DNA of 64,000 bases from Adiantum capillus-veneris (taxonomy: Eukaryota; Streptophyta; Polypodiopsida; Polypodiales; Pteridaceae). Positions 45,141 to 56,399 of this stretch are shown in pieces. The notes under the pieces are model-generated. The model had not been told where the DNA came from. It did not search any database and saw nothing but the letters and a program-made list of their open reading frames with translations. The position numbers and the translations under genes are program-made. Location: assembly GCA_014529385.2 (NCBI GenBank), contig CM043960.1, positions 122,974,543-123,038,542 of the forward strand. The letters are read 5' to 3'. Numbering within the stretch: position 1 is the first letter of the stretch; every line of letters starts with the position of its first letter.

Positions 45141-45715
45141 CCAACAATTTTTTAAAAAATCGTTAATAGCACGAATATGGGGCCACGCCTTCTCAAAATC
45201 AATAAAAACAGTAGCAGCAGTTGGGATGCATTGGCGGTGGAGTCGTCTTCGCCAGCAAGGCAGAGGGAGTAGAACGCATGGGGCTTGGGGCGCGAAGGGA
45301 GGCCACTATAGTTGCATATGCAGAACGAGATGTAATAGGTCATGAGAAGGGGGATACTTTCTTAAAAAGAAAACAAGCCCATTTGTTGCAGCATGGGCAT
45401 GCATCTAGATGGCTTAGGCCAGCACCCGTAGAGTTAGAGCACGATTTGCTGAGGCTTCAAATTCATGCATATCAATTTTAATGGATAATTTGAATGGAAA
45501 GCTTGCACCAAATAGCATCTAGACAGGTTCCATCCAATAAATTGGTGAACCTATTAGTATGTCATTGGGACAAGTATGTCCTACGTTTAGCAAAACAAAG
45601 TGGTAGGAATCGAGAAGAATTAGACTTGTCTAATTTTCTAAATAGATCCCAAGATGTATTTATCAAAACGAGATCCCTATGGAGTTACCTCCAAAATGAG
45701 GGGATGATGACCATA
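45140..45715. other. Foreign-looking segment between protease and RT of gypsy element 2
   Basis: This block interrupts the expected protease-RT linker. On the minus strand 45200-45140 reads FIDFEKAWPHIRAI, faintly like the first catalytic motif of LINE reverse transcriptases. On the plus strand, frames at 45221-45481 and 45494-45718 are open (for example NKLVNLLVCHWDKYVLRLAKQ) but match nothing I recognise. The GC content is higher than in the flanks. It could be a nested fragment of another element. Confidence 0.35.
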
Positions 45716-46748
45716 TGATAAATCTTCTACCTAGCATCTCACCACCTAATAAACCTCCTTATAGAGTTTCCCAAGCTCAACAAGAGGAGATTATGAGGCA
45801 AGTGCATGAGATGGTAGACAAGGGGATGGTGAGGCCTAGCTCTTCTCCCTTTTGTTCTCCAGTCCTTTTAGTGCAAAAGAAAGATGGCTCATATCACATG
45901 TGTGTGGGCTATCGAGCACTAAAATTATATGACTATCAAAAACAGATTTCTCATACTAGAAGATCTGTTTGATAAGCTACAAGGTTCAACCTAGTTCGGT
46001 AGGATTGATCTTGAAAGTGGCTATCATCAAATAAGGATAGTGAATGAAGATATCGTAAAGACCGTGCTCCGTTCAACATTTGGTCTTTATGAATATCTTC
46101 TCATGCCTTTTGGTTTGACAAATGCTCCAGCCACGTTCAATTGTTTAATGGAGAAAATTTATAGACCCCTCTGCAAGTTTATTGTCCGAGTGTTCTTTGA
46201 TGATATCATCATCTACTCCAAGTCTTTAGAGGAGCACAAGCAACATATCCAGGTAATTTTTCCACAGGGTTACCGTATGGTATCACGTGAGTGTACAATA
46301 GGGGGGTTTCATAAGTCCAAATGGATATATTTTACATAGGAGGATCCGGTATGTAGGGGTCATAAAGGCAATTTTGTTGTACGTAGGTGGCGTCCCCCTA
46401 TTACTACTAGTGAATCCCTCGTGAATTTTTCAAGCTTTGAGGGAGAACAAGCATTTTATCAATCAAAAGGAGAGTGAATTTTTCCTTTAAGAGATTCAAT
46501 ACTTAGGTCATTTTATCTCTCAAGATGGTATCCGTATGGATCCATCAAAGTTGGAGGTAATAAAAGCATGGCATAATCCAAGGAATCTACATGAGCTACG
46601 AACACATGCCCTAGACACGTGCAATAACTATCTATTGAAGACTCCATTTATTTTGCAAACGGACCACCAAAGTCTTAAGTATTTCATGACACAAACAAAG
46701 ATTTTTGACAAGCAAATGAGGTGGGAAAAATTTCTTTCGCAATTTTAA
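45715..46748 (+). pseudogene. Gypsy element 2 reverse transcriptase and RNase H
   Basis: PPYRVSQAQQEEIMRQV, RPSSSPFCSPVLLVQKKDGSYHMCVGYRAL (45760-45930), then in another frame FGLYEYLLMPFGLTNAPATF and VFFDDIIIYSKSLEEHKQH (46080-46250). After a rearranged stretch come YLGHFISQDGIRMDPSKLEVIKAW (46500-46570) and the RNase H piece LLKTPFILQTDHQSLKYFMTQ (46634-46700). The first catalytic Asp is changed (CVGYRAL instead of CVDYRAL). The FFDD motif is kept. Most of the thumb-connection part is deleted. Confidence 0.88.
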
Positions 46749-47242
46749 TTTTCATATTGCTAAGGACATAATGTCAACCCTTGCCTTAGGGAAGAAAGAG
46801 AAACCATTCACCTTTTTAGGATGGTTATCTTCTCCATGGAAACAGTCTATGTGCTACTCACTCCCTTTGTGAGAAAGTCATGTATGAATCCCATGCTCCT
46901 CCCTATGCGGGGCATTGAGGGATTTAAGCTACTCTTTGAGGAGTAGAAACATACTTATATTGGCCTACCATGATGAAAGTGGACATACAAGAGTATGTTT
47001 CAAAGTGTGTGGTATGCCAAAAGACCAAATATGATAGAGGGAAGCAACCTGGATTACTCTAGCCATTGCCCATCCCTAGTTCTCCATGGGAAAGTATATC
47101 CATGGATTTTATCTTTAGTTACCCAAGTCTATCCATGGAAATACTAGAATATGGATAATTGTCGACAAGTTTAGCAAACACCCAGTAAACAAGCACACTT
47201 TATTCTTGTCAAAAATACTATTAAGGCACACCAAATGGCAAC
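46749..47242 (+). pseudogene. Gypsy element 2 integrase, first part
   Basis: Visible pieces are APPYAGH-like text near 46900, the zinc-finger end SKCVVCQKTKYDRGKQPG near 47010, SPWESISMDFI near 47083, and the start of the catalytic core ending FILVKNTIKAHQMAT at 47242. CACTA copy III begins with the next base. Several frame changes occur in between. Confidence 0.85.
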
Positions 47243-47462
47243 CACTACAAGAGGTACTTTACATTAGCGACGCTCGCAGTGCGACGCTCAAGTGTGAGAA
47301 TTCACGGCGTCGCTATCAACGTTGCTATGGGCATCGCTATGAGAGTCGCTAGTTTATTTGTAACATAGCAACACCGACAGGGGTAAAAAATAAACCGAGA
47401 GCGCCCATAAACTCAGATCTCATATCTGAGTTTTCGGCCCTCAAGCAAAGAGGAAACCTACG

Positions 47463-47464
<2 letters not shown>

Positions 47465-47517
<53 letters not shown>

Positions 47518-47625
47518 CTCCACACACACACACACACACACAGGAGGAGAGGAAAGAGAGGTAGGTATGCTCCTTCCCTCTCCTCTCTCTCTTATGTTCC
47601 CTTCCCCTCTTTCTCTCTCTCTCTC

Positions 47626-47664
<39 letters not shown>

Positions 47665-47675
47665 TACATTGTGTT

Positions 47676-47732
<57 letters not shown>

Positions 47733-47815
47733 GAGAGCACATGCATAAACAAAACACACACACACACACACACATGCATAAACAAAGAATGCATACACAC
47801 ACACATTGAGAGAGG

Positions 47816-47868
<53 letters not shown>

Positions 47869-47930
47869 GAGAAAACAAAGAGAAAGAGAGAGAGAATAAA
47901 AAACCAAAGAGAGAGACAAAGGGGGAGAAG
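47465..47930 (+). repeat. Cluster of CT, CA, GA microsatellites in the CACTA III subterminal region
   Basis: Pure or nearly pure runs lie at 47475-47513 (CT), 47521-47542 (CA), 47620-47664 (CT then CA), 47679-47740 (GA), and 47818-47870 (GA). Large reading frames across them (up to 158 codons of Ser-Leu or Arg-Glu repeats) are artefacts of the repeats. The same order of tracts occurs in copy I at 28895-29335. Confidence 0.9.
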
Positions 47931-48448
47931 ACAAAAGGGAGAGGTAAGGGGAGAAAACAAAGAGAGAAAGAGATTAGGTTAAAATTTAAATTAGATTAGG
48001 TTAGATTACACTTAGATTTATGTTTATGTTGAGTTTAAGATTAGGTTAGATTTAGATTTACGTTAGATTAAATTTAGGTTTATTTAGGTTAGATTAGATT
48101 AGATTTAAGTTTATTTTGAGTTGGATTTACGTTAGATTAGATTTACGTTAGATGAGATTTAGGTTTATTTACATTAGATTAGATTTAGGTTTATTTACGT
48201 TAGATTAGATTAATATTAGATTAGATTCGATTTAGGTTTATTTTGAGTTTAAGATTATATTAGATCTAGATTTATGTTCGATGGACTAGCTTTTTTTAGA
48301 TTTACGTTAGATTTTAGTGCATATCAATGAAGGTGCACTTTGCCCAAAGAGCAAACACTAGTTACACAACAATATGTATATTCCCATCAGAATCTGACAC
48401 CTATTAATTCACACACTAACCATATTCAATTAGCTGCGAATCACCACA

Positions 48449-48640
48449 TGTTGGGGTATAAAGCCCAATGTGGTCGCCCAGGTAAGTGGGCGGGCCGCCA
48501 GGTATGTACACATATTCTTTTGTAAAAACCTAATAAGAACTCACTATGCTCTACACATTACAGTAGAGCAAGTTCACCATATCGTCGTGCTCTTCTTCTC
48601 GCACTCTCTCTCGCGTCGCACTTCCGCTCGTACTCCTTCA
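48449..48640 (+). repeat. Copia element 3, 5' LTR (192 bp)
   Basis: tgttggggtataaagccc ... tactccttca. It is unusually short for a full-length copia LTR. gtataaagcc at 48455-48464 could be the TATA box but lies very close to the LTR start. A CT/CG-rich stretch ends the LTR. Confidence 0.97.
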
Positions 48641-48642
48641 AC

Positions 48643-48654
48643 TGGTATCAGAGC
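48643..48654 (+). other. Primer-binding site of copia element 3
   Basis: tggtatcagagc, exact initiator-Met tRNA type, two bases after the LTR. Confidence 0.95.
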
Positions 48655-49670
48655 TCAGATCGAGGCTCGGGGTAGCACTGCAGGAGGCTAGAGTCACCAG
48701 CTCATATTGGAGTGAAATTCGACAGGCGAAGACACGGCCACCGTTCGGCTTCGACAAAGGTCTGCGCAGGCCATTTTCGACTGCGTGGTCTCGACGGGTG
48801 CAGATCCGACTCTGCAAATTTGGGGTTTTCGGCCTATGACTGCAGGTGCTGAGGATATTGACACTCCCAGAGTGTTGATTTGTGGCTGTCTACACATCGA
48901 AGGACGGCTCATAGTTCTTGGAGGCCTGTCACATACGACACGGGCGCATCTACACACAGACTGTAGGCAACATCCACTAGTTCATCAAGTAGCTTGTGTT
49001 TGCTGCTTGATATTCCAGATTTCATCCTGACATTGCAGGTACTTCCACATGGGATGTATTGTCAGAGATGATGTATGTCTGTTGAGGGTTTGCTGGCTGT
49101 GAGTCACGCAGCAAACAACCGCCGCAGCAGTTACAGCATACATTGGGAAATTTGTGGATGTATGACTTTGTGGGAAGTCTATGTACTGTCAGATTTACTG
49201 CAGCCTTTGTTGAGGGTCGAGTGAGGTTTTATTGAGCTGGGGGATTCTCGAATGTTGAGATCCTTTCGGTGATACAGGTCTTGGAGCAATCCCTCGAGCA
49301 CCCTTAGATAGGCAGCTAGGATGTATTGACTGTGAGTTAGACAGTTAGGATTGCATCTTTGCTTTACTGCCATTGAGGCATTGTCACAGTCTATGCTTAC
49401 AGGACAGTGACAGGACATGAGAGACAGTACAGGTGCAGGACAGGTTTACCCACAGCTTACAGTGTCAGAGAGACAGTGTTTTTGAGCTCTTTTTTGGTCT
49501 GTTTTTTGAGTACACCAGAGCCATTTTACAAAGGAGACTCTGCCGAAATTTATGCAGAATCTGAAGCTTTCTTGGTTCATTTGACAGGTTGATATTGGTT
49601 CAGAGGTCAGTTTACAGGGGAAACTCTACCGGATTTTTCCCAGGAAAGTAAACTACTGTGAAGCGTAGCT
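48655..49670 (+). other. Copia element 3 untranslated leader, about 1 kb
   Basis: No coding motif is visible between the primer site and the gag ATG at 49671. The short frames on both strands have no family features. The leader would carry packaging signals, which cannot be identified by eye. Confidence 0.6.
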
Positions 49671-50422
49671 ATGGCTAGATCACAGAACACTGCTCTTTAC
49701 AATATCAAGAAGCTGGATGGAACCAATTTCCCATTGTGGAAGAAGCAGATTTGACACGTGTTGGTTCAAAAGAAGCAGATAAAACCTATAAAGCTCAAAG
49801 GGATAAAACCAAAAGATATGGACGAAGATGAATGGAGCGAAATGGATGAATTGGCACTTTCTACCATTATGCTGACTTTGGCAGAAAGCGTTTACTTCAA
49901 TGTAGCAGACGAGATGTCGGCTTATCAAGCATGGTTAAAGCTGAGTGATCTTTATGAGAAGCAGAGTGCAGCTTCACAGGTATACTGGCTTAAGAAGCTT
50001 GTTGACTTGAAGATGAAAGAAGGGACACCTATGTCCAATCATCTGAATGAATTCAACACCATCTATAGTCAGTTGTCAGCTCAAGGTGTCAAGTTTGATG
50101 AACCTGTTAGAGCTATGTTCCTGTTGATCACATTGCGGAAAGCTGGGACACTTTTCGCACAGCTTTGAGTAATTCTGCACCTCTAGATGGTTTGAACATA
50201 GCAGGTGTAGAAGGAAGTCTGCTTACTGAAGAAACCAATAGAAAGACAATGGACAAAGGCAAAGGAACAGCCTTAGTTGTCAGGGGAAGGACCAAAGAAA
50301 AGTACAAAGGTGGAAAGAGGAATCAGTCTCGTAGCAAGTCCCGCAGTGCTAAAGGCAAGAGTGACATAGAATGCTACCATTGTGGCAAGAAGGGTCACAT
50401 GAAAAGAGACTGCAGAGAATAG
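49671..50422 (+). pseudogene. Copia element 3 gag, two stops and one frameshift
   Basis: ATG at 49671 opens MARSQNTALYNIKKLDGTNF, a standard copia gag start. A TGA follows at 49752-49754. The frame then runs through AYQAWLKLSDLYEKQSA, a UBN2-type helical domain, and NHLNEFNTIYSQL. A one-base loss near 50136 shifts the frame in the LPxSW motif. The zinc knuckle CYHCGKKGHMKRDC ends near 50414, and a TAG closes it at 50420-50422. After that the same frame leads into pol, as usual for copia, which makes gag and pol as one polyprotein. Confidence 0.93.
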
Positions 50423-52069
50423 AAAGCAGAAAAAGGCAAAGAGAAAGCTGAAGACCATGGTGAGAAGAACAAGTCCTCAGTGAAGATTCAAGAAATAAAT
50501 GTGACAAACACTCTTGCAGAGGATGACAGTCTAGTGTCAGGAGACATCTACTTCTTGAAGAATACAATGGACTCAGCTCTTCTTACAGCATCTGATGGAA
50601 ATGCACTGAGTGACTGGATTATAGACTCAGGGGCATCACTTCATGTGTCTCCAAACAAGGAGTGGTTGACCTCTTATGTGACCACTAAAGATCATGTTCG
50701 GCTAGGCAATGGGCAGGCATGTGAGATCTTAGGTGTTGGAGATGTTCAATTGAAGTTTCAGAATGGCTCTTCTTTCACGCTGAAGAATGTGAGACATGTT
50801 CCCGCAATTACAAAGAGCTTGATCAACACAGGTTTACTTGATGATGCTGGCTACGTCACCACTTTTGGACAGAACATGTGGAAGATATCCAAGGGTTCTA
50901 TGACAGTAGCACATGGAGTAAAGTCTGGAGGACTTTACATGATTTATGTATCAAATGTCTCTAAAAATGTAATCAATGTAACCGAGCAGCCGAATGTTTC
51001 TTTGTGGCATAGCCAGTTAGGACATATGTCCAAGAAGGGAATGGAAATCTTGTCTCGTTCTGGTTATTTGCCTGGCTTTTCATTTAATGATTTTGAATTC
51101 TGTGAACATTTTCTGTATGGTAAGCAAACACAGCAACCACATAAGCATAGAAGCAGTAGAAGAGATACACAGTTGCCACTTGTTCATAGTGATTTGTGTG
51201 GACCTATGCCTAACCTATCTCTAGGGGGAGCTTCTTACTTTATGACATTTATAGATGATTACTCGAGGAAAGTATGGGTTTACTTTCTCAAGCACAAGGA
51301 TGAAGCGTTTAGTGTTTTCAAAACGTTTGTGACACTTGTGGAGAATCAGAGTGGCAAGAAGCTTAAATGCTTACGCACTGACAATGGTGGAGAGTATGTT
51401 TCAAAGGCCTTTCAGGACTTTTGTGAGTCAAAAGGTATAAAACATGAACTTACTGCTCCTTACAATCCTCCTCAAAATGGTGTTGCTGAGAGGATGAATA
51501 GGACCATACAAGAGAAGGTCAGAAGTATGTTGTCTAATGCACAACTGCCAAATGGGTTTTGGGCTGAAGCTGTATCAACAGCTGTTCATCTTGTAAATAG
51601 ATCTCCTAGCAAGGTTTTGCAGAAGGATTTAGTGCCAGAGATGGTATGGTCAGGCAAAATGTCCTCATACAAGCATCTCAGAGTCTTTAGCTGTGAGGCA
51701 TATACTCACGTTCCAAAGGAATTTAGGAACAAACTTCAGCCAAAGAGTAGAAAGTGCATCTTTCTAGGCTATGGTAATTCTGGTGAGATGGGGTACAGAC
51801 TTTGGGATCCCGAATCCAGAAAGATTGTCCGCAGCAATGATGTTCACTTTAATGAATCCAAATATCATTCTAAACCAGAGAGGGTTGAGGAGATTAGAAG
51901 AGTTGTCTTCCAAGAAGATGGACCTGCACGTGCAAGACAAAATGTCAGGGCTCAAGAGGAGCAAGGACAGGATAGAGTGGAACCACAGGTTGTGGCTGAC
52001 CTGAGTCACCTATTGTGCGTAGATCTGGACGTGTCACGCGACCTCCTGATAGGTTTGTTCCATCTATGA
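50423..52069 (+). pseudogene. Copia element 3 protease and integrase
   Basis: Protease: DWIIDSGASLHVSP near 50612, with the normal D-S-G active site. Integrase: the finger reads LWHSQLGHM near 51004 and FCEHF near 51100, where the last Cys is Phe; catalytic residues are in VHSDLCGPM (51184), RTDNGGEY (51377) and NGVAERMNR (51478). The C-terminal part follows with NKLQPKSRKCIFLGYG near 51730. The open frame runs for over 520 codons without a stop, the longest in the window. A frame change near 51995-52010, before the RT start, ends it prematurely at 52067-52069. Confidence 0.95.
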
Positions 52070-53649
52070 ACTATGTCATGTTGACTGATTGCAATGAGCC
52101 TTCATGTTACAAGGAAGCAGTGCAAATGAAGGACTCCGGGAATTGGCAATTGGCCATGCAGTCAGAGATGACAACTCTGCATAAAAACAAGACATGGAAG
52201 CTAGTTAAATTACCACAGGTCAAAAAGGCTCTATCTTGTAAATGGGTTTACAGGTATAAGATCACCGCTCATGATAGTCAGCCAAAGTACAAAGCAAGGC
52301 TTGTTGCCAAGGGCTTTAAGCAAGAACAAGGCATTGACTTCGATGAAGTCTTCTCTCCGGTGGTCAAGATGACTACATTGAGATGCTTTCTTGCATTGGT
52401 TGCCATATTAGATTTGGTGTTGCACCAAATGGATGTCAAGACAACGTTCTTGCATGGTGATTTAGATGTGGAAATTTACATGCAGCAGCCAAAAGGGTTT
52501 GTTGAGAAAGGCAAGGAAGATTGGGTATTCCATTTGTTAAAGAGTCTTTATGGCTTAAAACAATCACCGAGGGCATGGTACCATAAATTCCACAAGTTTA
52601 TTCTTTCTCAAGGCTACAAACGTAGTGAGTTCGATCACTGTCTATATACAAAGAAGACTAAGGATGGTAGTTGGCTGATCCTTATTTTGTATGTGGATGA
52701 CATATTGATTGCTGGCAAGCACTTGGAAGAAATTTCAGCTTTGAAATCAAAGATGGCAAAATCGTTTGACATGAAAGACATGGGTGAGGCAAGTCATATA
52801 CTTGGTATGCGCATTGAGAGAGATAGATCAAAGAAGTTGATTTGGTTATCTCAAACAGAGTATATTGACAAGGTTTTGGAACGTTTCAATATGGAGAAGG
52901 GAAAGGCACTGAGTGTTCCATTGCCACCATATGTGAAACTTAGCAAACAAGATTGTCATGTGTCTTAGGAAGAACAGGCTGAAATGGATAAGATTCCATA
53001 TGCGTCTGCAGTGGGTAGTTTGATGTATGCAATGATTGCTACTCGCCCAGACATTGCATTTGCAGTGGGAGTAGTAAGTCGATACATGTCAAACCCAGGC
53101 AAGAAACATTGGGAGGCAGTGAAAGGAATATTGAGATACCTGAAAGCTACAAAGAGTATGCGTATATGCTATGGGAGTCAGGAGCTAAGTGTAAAGGGTT
53201 TTACAGACTCAGATTATGCAGGTGACTTAGACAACCGAAGGTCTACGTCAGGGTATGTCTTTACATTGGCTGGTGGAGCAGTATCATGGCGTTCTAGATT
53301 ACAAGATTGTGTTACTCAGTCTACTACAGAGGCTGAATATGTTGCAGCATCAGAGGCATGCAAAGAATCAATTTGGCTTAATCGACTAGTAACAGATTTG
53401 GGAATCAAAGAAGAGATGCCTGTGTTATATTGTGATAGTCAAAGTGCTATACAATTGGCTCGCAATCCAGTTTATCTCTCAAAGACAAAGCATGTGGATG
53501 TGAAGTATCATTTCATCAGGGAAATGCTCGAGGATAAGCAACTTCAGCTTGTCAAAGTTCACACCATAGAAAATCCTGCTGATCTACTTACAAAAGGACT
53601 TCCCTTAGAGAGCTTTGCGCATTTTCGCAAGCAGTTAGGTGTAGGGTAG
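52015..53649 (+). pseudogene. Copia element 3 reverse transcriptase and RNase H, one internal stop
   Basis: RT: KTWKLVKLPQ, CKWVYRYKI, YKARLVAKGFKQEQGIDF, MDVKTTFLHGDL, LYGLKQSPRAWY and the catalytic LYVDDILIAG (near 52687). A TAG at 52966-52968 lies between RT and RNase H; the same frame resumes with KIPYASAVGSLMYAM. RNase H: FTDSDYAGD (near 53205), [16 protein letters not shown] (53324), CDSQSAI (53430) and IENPADLLTKGLP (53570). It ends at 53647-53649. All catalytic acidic residues that I can place are present. Confidence 0.95.
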
Positions 53650-53727
53650 TACATCACTTCTCTACATCTCTTGTATATTAGCTTGTATAGTAGCTTGTCT
53701 CACACTTAAAGTACCACATTGGACTTT

Positions 53728-53738
53728 AAGTGGGAGGT
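53728..53738 (+). other. Polypurine tract of copia element 3
   Basis: aagtgggaggt directly before the 3' LTR, as in copia element 1 (tgggagat). It primes plus-strand DNA synthesis in such elements. Confidence 0.85.
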
Positions 53739-53930
53739 TGTTGGGGTATAAAGCCCAATGTGGTCGCCCAGGTAAGTGGGCGGGCCGCCAGGTATGTACA
53801 CATATTCTTTTGTAAAAACCTAATAAGAACTCACTATGCTCTACACATTACAGTAGAGCGAGTTCACCATATCGTCGTGCTCTTCTTCGCGCACTCTCTC
53901 TCGCGTCGCACTTCCGCTAGTACTCCTTCA
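53739..53930 (+). repeat. Copia element 3, 3' LTR (192 bp)
   Basis: Same length as the 5' LTR. The three differences are A/G in agagc(a/g)agttc, T/G in cttct(t/g)-type text near 53888, and C/A near 53919 (gct(c/a)g). That is 98.4 percent identity. Confidence 0.97.
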
Positions 53931-54067
53931 CCACATGTTCAATTAGGTTAGATTTAAGATTAGGTTTTGGATTGAGTTTTTATATTAGAGTCTACCTTCA
54001 AGATTACGGTAAAAAAGTTAGAGTTAGACGAACGGTGATCCCTCTCTTCCTCTCTACGGATGCAACC

Positions 54068-54328
54068 TTAAGCTGGAAAGCTTTCAACGGCATGATACTT
54101 AGATTGGAGGCCAACATGTAATGTGCTAAGTAATCCCTCGAACAAAGATCTATTGTGAAAAGATGTTAAGATGCTGTGAAATGCTACAGCTAGAGAAGAG
54201 GCAAAGGAGTTTTGTCCACCACATGCACTATCATGTAGGCGTGGGTGTATAGATTTCTTGTACCCACAAATATAGGCATTGACCAATAAAGACGAGATTA
54301 TAACCCGGTGGTTCTGATCTCCGTGCAC
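54068..54328 (-). other. 86-codon ORF antisense to the CACTA III leader
   Basis: Homologue of the frame at 27817-28077 in CACTA copy I, with the same length and 11 substitutions. Copy 0 has a rearranged version (17164-17373). No known domain. Confidence 0.3.
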
Positions 54329-54479
54329 CTCTAGACCAAGGTGTGCAGGGATTGGACATGAGTAGAGAATGTGAGGTAGTTTACAGTGTGAACAAAGAGA
54401 GAGAGAGAGATATAAAAGACGGAGGATGCCAATAGAAGATTAAATTTTTTGTTCAGGTTATAAGGTTTTAATCCTCATT

Positions 54480-55020
54480 ATGAGTAGTGATGAGGATGTG
54501 GGGCAACCGAAACACCTATTTCTCAATGAGGATCTTATGTCCTTGTAATCAATGCAAGCATGCTGTGTGACGGACAAGACAAGTTTCTTTGCAGCACGTT
54601 CGCAAATTTGGCAAGTTCGATCCATCTATTATAGATCAAGTTGTTGCCAATTATAACTCGTCGGACTCTGACGCTGGCCAACAGGCAGCCATCTTGCAAC
54701 CCAATAGATGTGTTCGCAGGTGCTTTGGTCAAGTAGCATATGTGAGGCCACAAGATGTAGCCTCTGACAGCTCGCGGATGATCATGCAGAACACATTCCC
54801 AACGAGGCAATGTTTGAGCCCGATATTGATGAAATGATCGAGACGATCATGGATTCAAAAAGGCTTATCTATGATGATATGAAAAGTGAAGCCGATACGC
54901 CATTGTATGATAGAGCACGTGTGTCTAAATTGAAGGCGCTCCTGGTTCCTCTCAACATGTAGAAAAAGTTTGGATGGAGTGACACTACTATCACAACACT
55001 TTTCATGTGATCTATTACAA
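54480..55020 (+). pseudogene. TNP2-type transposase N-terminus, CACTA copy III
   Basis: ATG at 54480 gives MSSDEDVG, then a small deletion relative to copy I shifts the frame at once. In other frames the chain continues LCPCNQCKHAV, QHVRKFGKFDPSIIDQVVANYNSSDSD (54589 on), NRCVRRCFGQVAYVRPQDVASDS and, from about 54925, SKLKALLVPLNM. A second deletion near 54778 shifts it again. This leads towards the TNP2 core, with FGWSDTTITTLF near 54970. Confidence 0.8.
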
Positions 55021-55149
55021 TGTGTTTACTTTAATAAAAAACTCTAGATGTATAATGATCTGATAGATTTTTACACAATTGTATCGTATTTTTTTCGCTG
55101 TGTAGATTGCTCAAAGAGCACATAGTTCCAGCTGATAATGTAATGCCAG

Positions 55150-55813
55150 ATTCGAGAGAGGAAGCAAGAAAGATCTCGTGAAACTTGGGGATGGATTACA
55201 ATTTGATCCACGCTTGTCCTAACGATTGCATTCTTTTCAGAGGGGAATAATAGACATGGAGAAGCATCCGAAATGTGATTTCGAGAGATATCGAGTAGAG
55301 CTCCACGGAATAAAAATTCCACAAAAGGTTTTGCAACATTTTCCTCTACTTCCTCGCATCAAGCATTTCTTCGAATGTAAGTCCATGGCTGCCCTAGGAT
55401 CATGGCATGAGGAGAATAAATTTTTGGATGGTGTGCTATGGATTCCTGCAGATTGTGCAGCCTGGAAACATATAGATGAAACATGGTTGGGTTTTTCCAG
55501 GGAAGCTCAAAATTTGCACCTAGGCCTCGCTATGGATGGCGTAAATCCATTTGGTCAAAGATCAACATCTTACAGTGTATGGCCCGTTGTCATCGTCAAC
55601 TACAACATTCCCCCGTGGTTGACTACAAAGAAAGGGCACCTATGGCTAAGCTTGATTGTGTCGGGGCGGTATAAAGTGAAGAATATAGATGTGTATCTTC
55701 ATCCACTATTGGAAGAGCTACAACAATTGTGGATTGGCATAGAAGTAGTGGATATGAGCCCACACACAAGTCGACGGAATGCTTTGATCAGAGGCATTCT
55801 AATGTGGCCATAA
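55150..55813 (+). pseudogene. TNP2 transposase core fragment, CACTA copy III
   Basis: CPNDCILF near 55211 is followed in the open frame 55226-55813 by KCDFERYRVELHGIKIPQKV, FPLLPRIKHFF, WKHIDETWLGFSREAQNLHLGLAMDGVNPFG, YSVWPVVIVNYNIPPWLTTKKGHLWLSLIVSG and NIDVYLHPLLEELQQLW. This is the typical catalytic half of plant CACTA TNP2, which cuts at the element ends. About 195 codons remain of a domain chain usually above 700. DUF4218 and DUF4216 are missing and the frame ends where an internal deletion joins it to the intergenic part. A stop lies upstream near 55215. Confidence 0.92.
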
Positions 55814-56209
55814 ATATTGTATTTGGATAATTTTGCTATAATATATAATATATATTATATTCACGTGGCTTTTTGTCCATTCATGTCTATATGTGTCATT
55901 GCGTCATTGTATTTATTGGTCTTTGCGTCCACTCCAGGTATATATGCTCTAAGTATGTTCTCACAATTAGGGACAACGAGCACTGCGCTCCGCGTGCGAT
56001 GGAGACTAAAGCTGCAATCGCGAAGGAAGTGAGCGTCTCTTTCACCCGATCAACTAGATTTAGTGGTGGGGCAAGCAGCATCTATGAGCAGAGACGGATC
56101 ACCTTCGCAATTGCAGTTTCAGTCTCCATCGCACCCGGAGCGCATTGCTTTTACAAATTCACAAAAATTCAACAAAATCTCTCTACACAGGAATCCCTCC
56201 CCCTTTATG

Positions 56210-56214
<5 letters not shown>

Positions 56215-56247
<33 letters not shown>

Positions 56248-56283
56248 GTACATGTTTTCTTCTCCATTCAATGTTTTCTTCTC

Positions 56284-56335
<52 letters not shown>
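56215..56335 (+). repeat. Two (CT)n tracts, CACTA copy III
   Basis: Pure CT runs at about 56215-56243 and 56285-56331 (interrupted) flank a duplicated phrase (tgttttcttctccattcaat at 56255 and 56341). Confidence 0.9.
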
Positions 56336-56399
56336 GTCCATGTTTTCTTCTCCATTCATTCAATATTAAGATTAAAGGTTTGTGTGTTTAATGCAGGTA

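Larger units (their letters stand above)
48449..53930 (+). mobile_element. Copia element 3, full-length, youngest insertion
   Basis: Seen: two 192-bp LTRs (TG...CA) that differ at three positions, target duplication CCACA at 48444-48448 and 53931-53935, exact primer site, polypurine tract, and gag-pol in one order. Length 5482 bp. It sits inside CACTA copy III; the empty site is preserved in copy I at 28211-28215 (minus strand). Despite near-identical LTRs, the reading frame is broken at least five times, so either it was mobilised by a relative or the breaks came quickly after insertion. Confidence 0.98.

Noticed and set aside
47458-47960. Overlapping minus-strand frames of 78-158 codons
   Set aside because: Same cause: CT/CA microsatellites in the CACTA III subterminal region.
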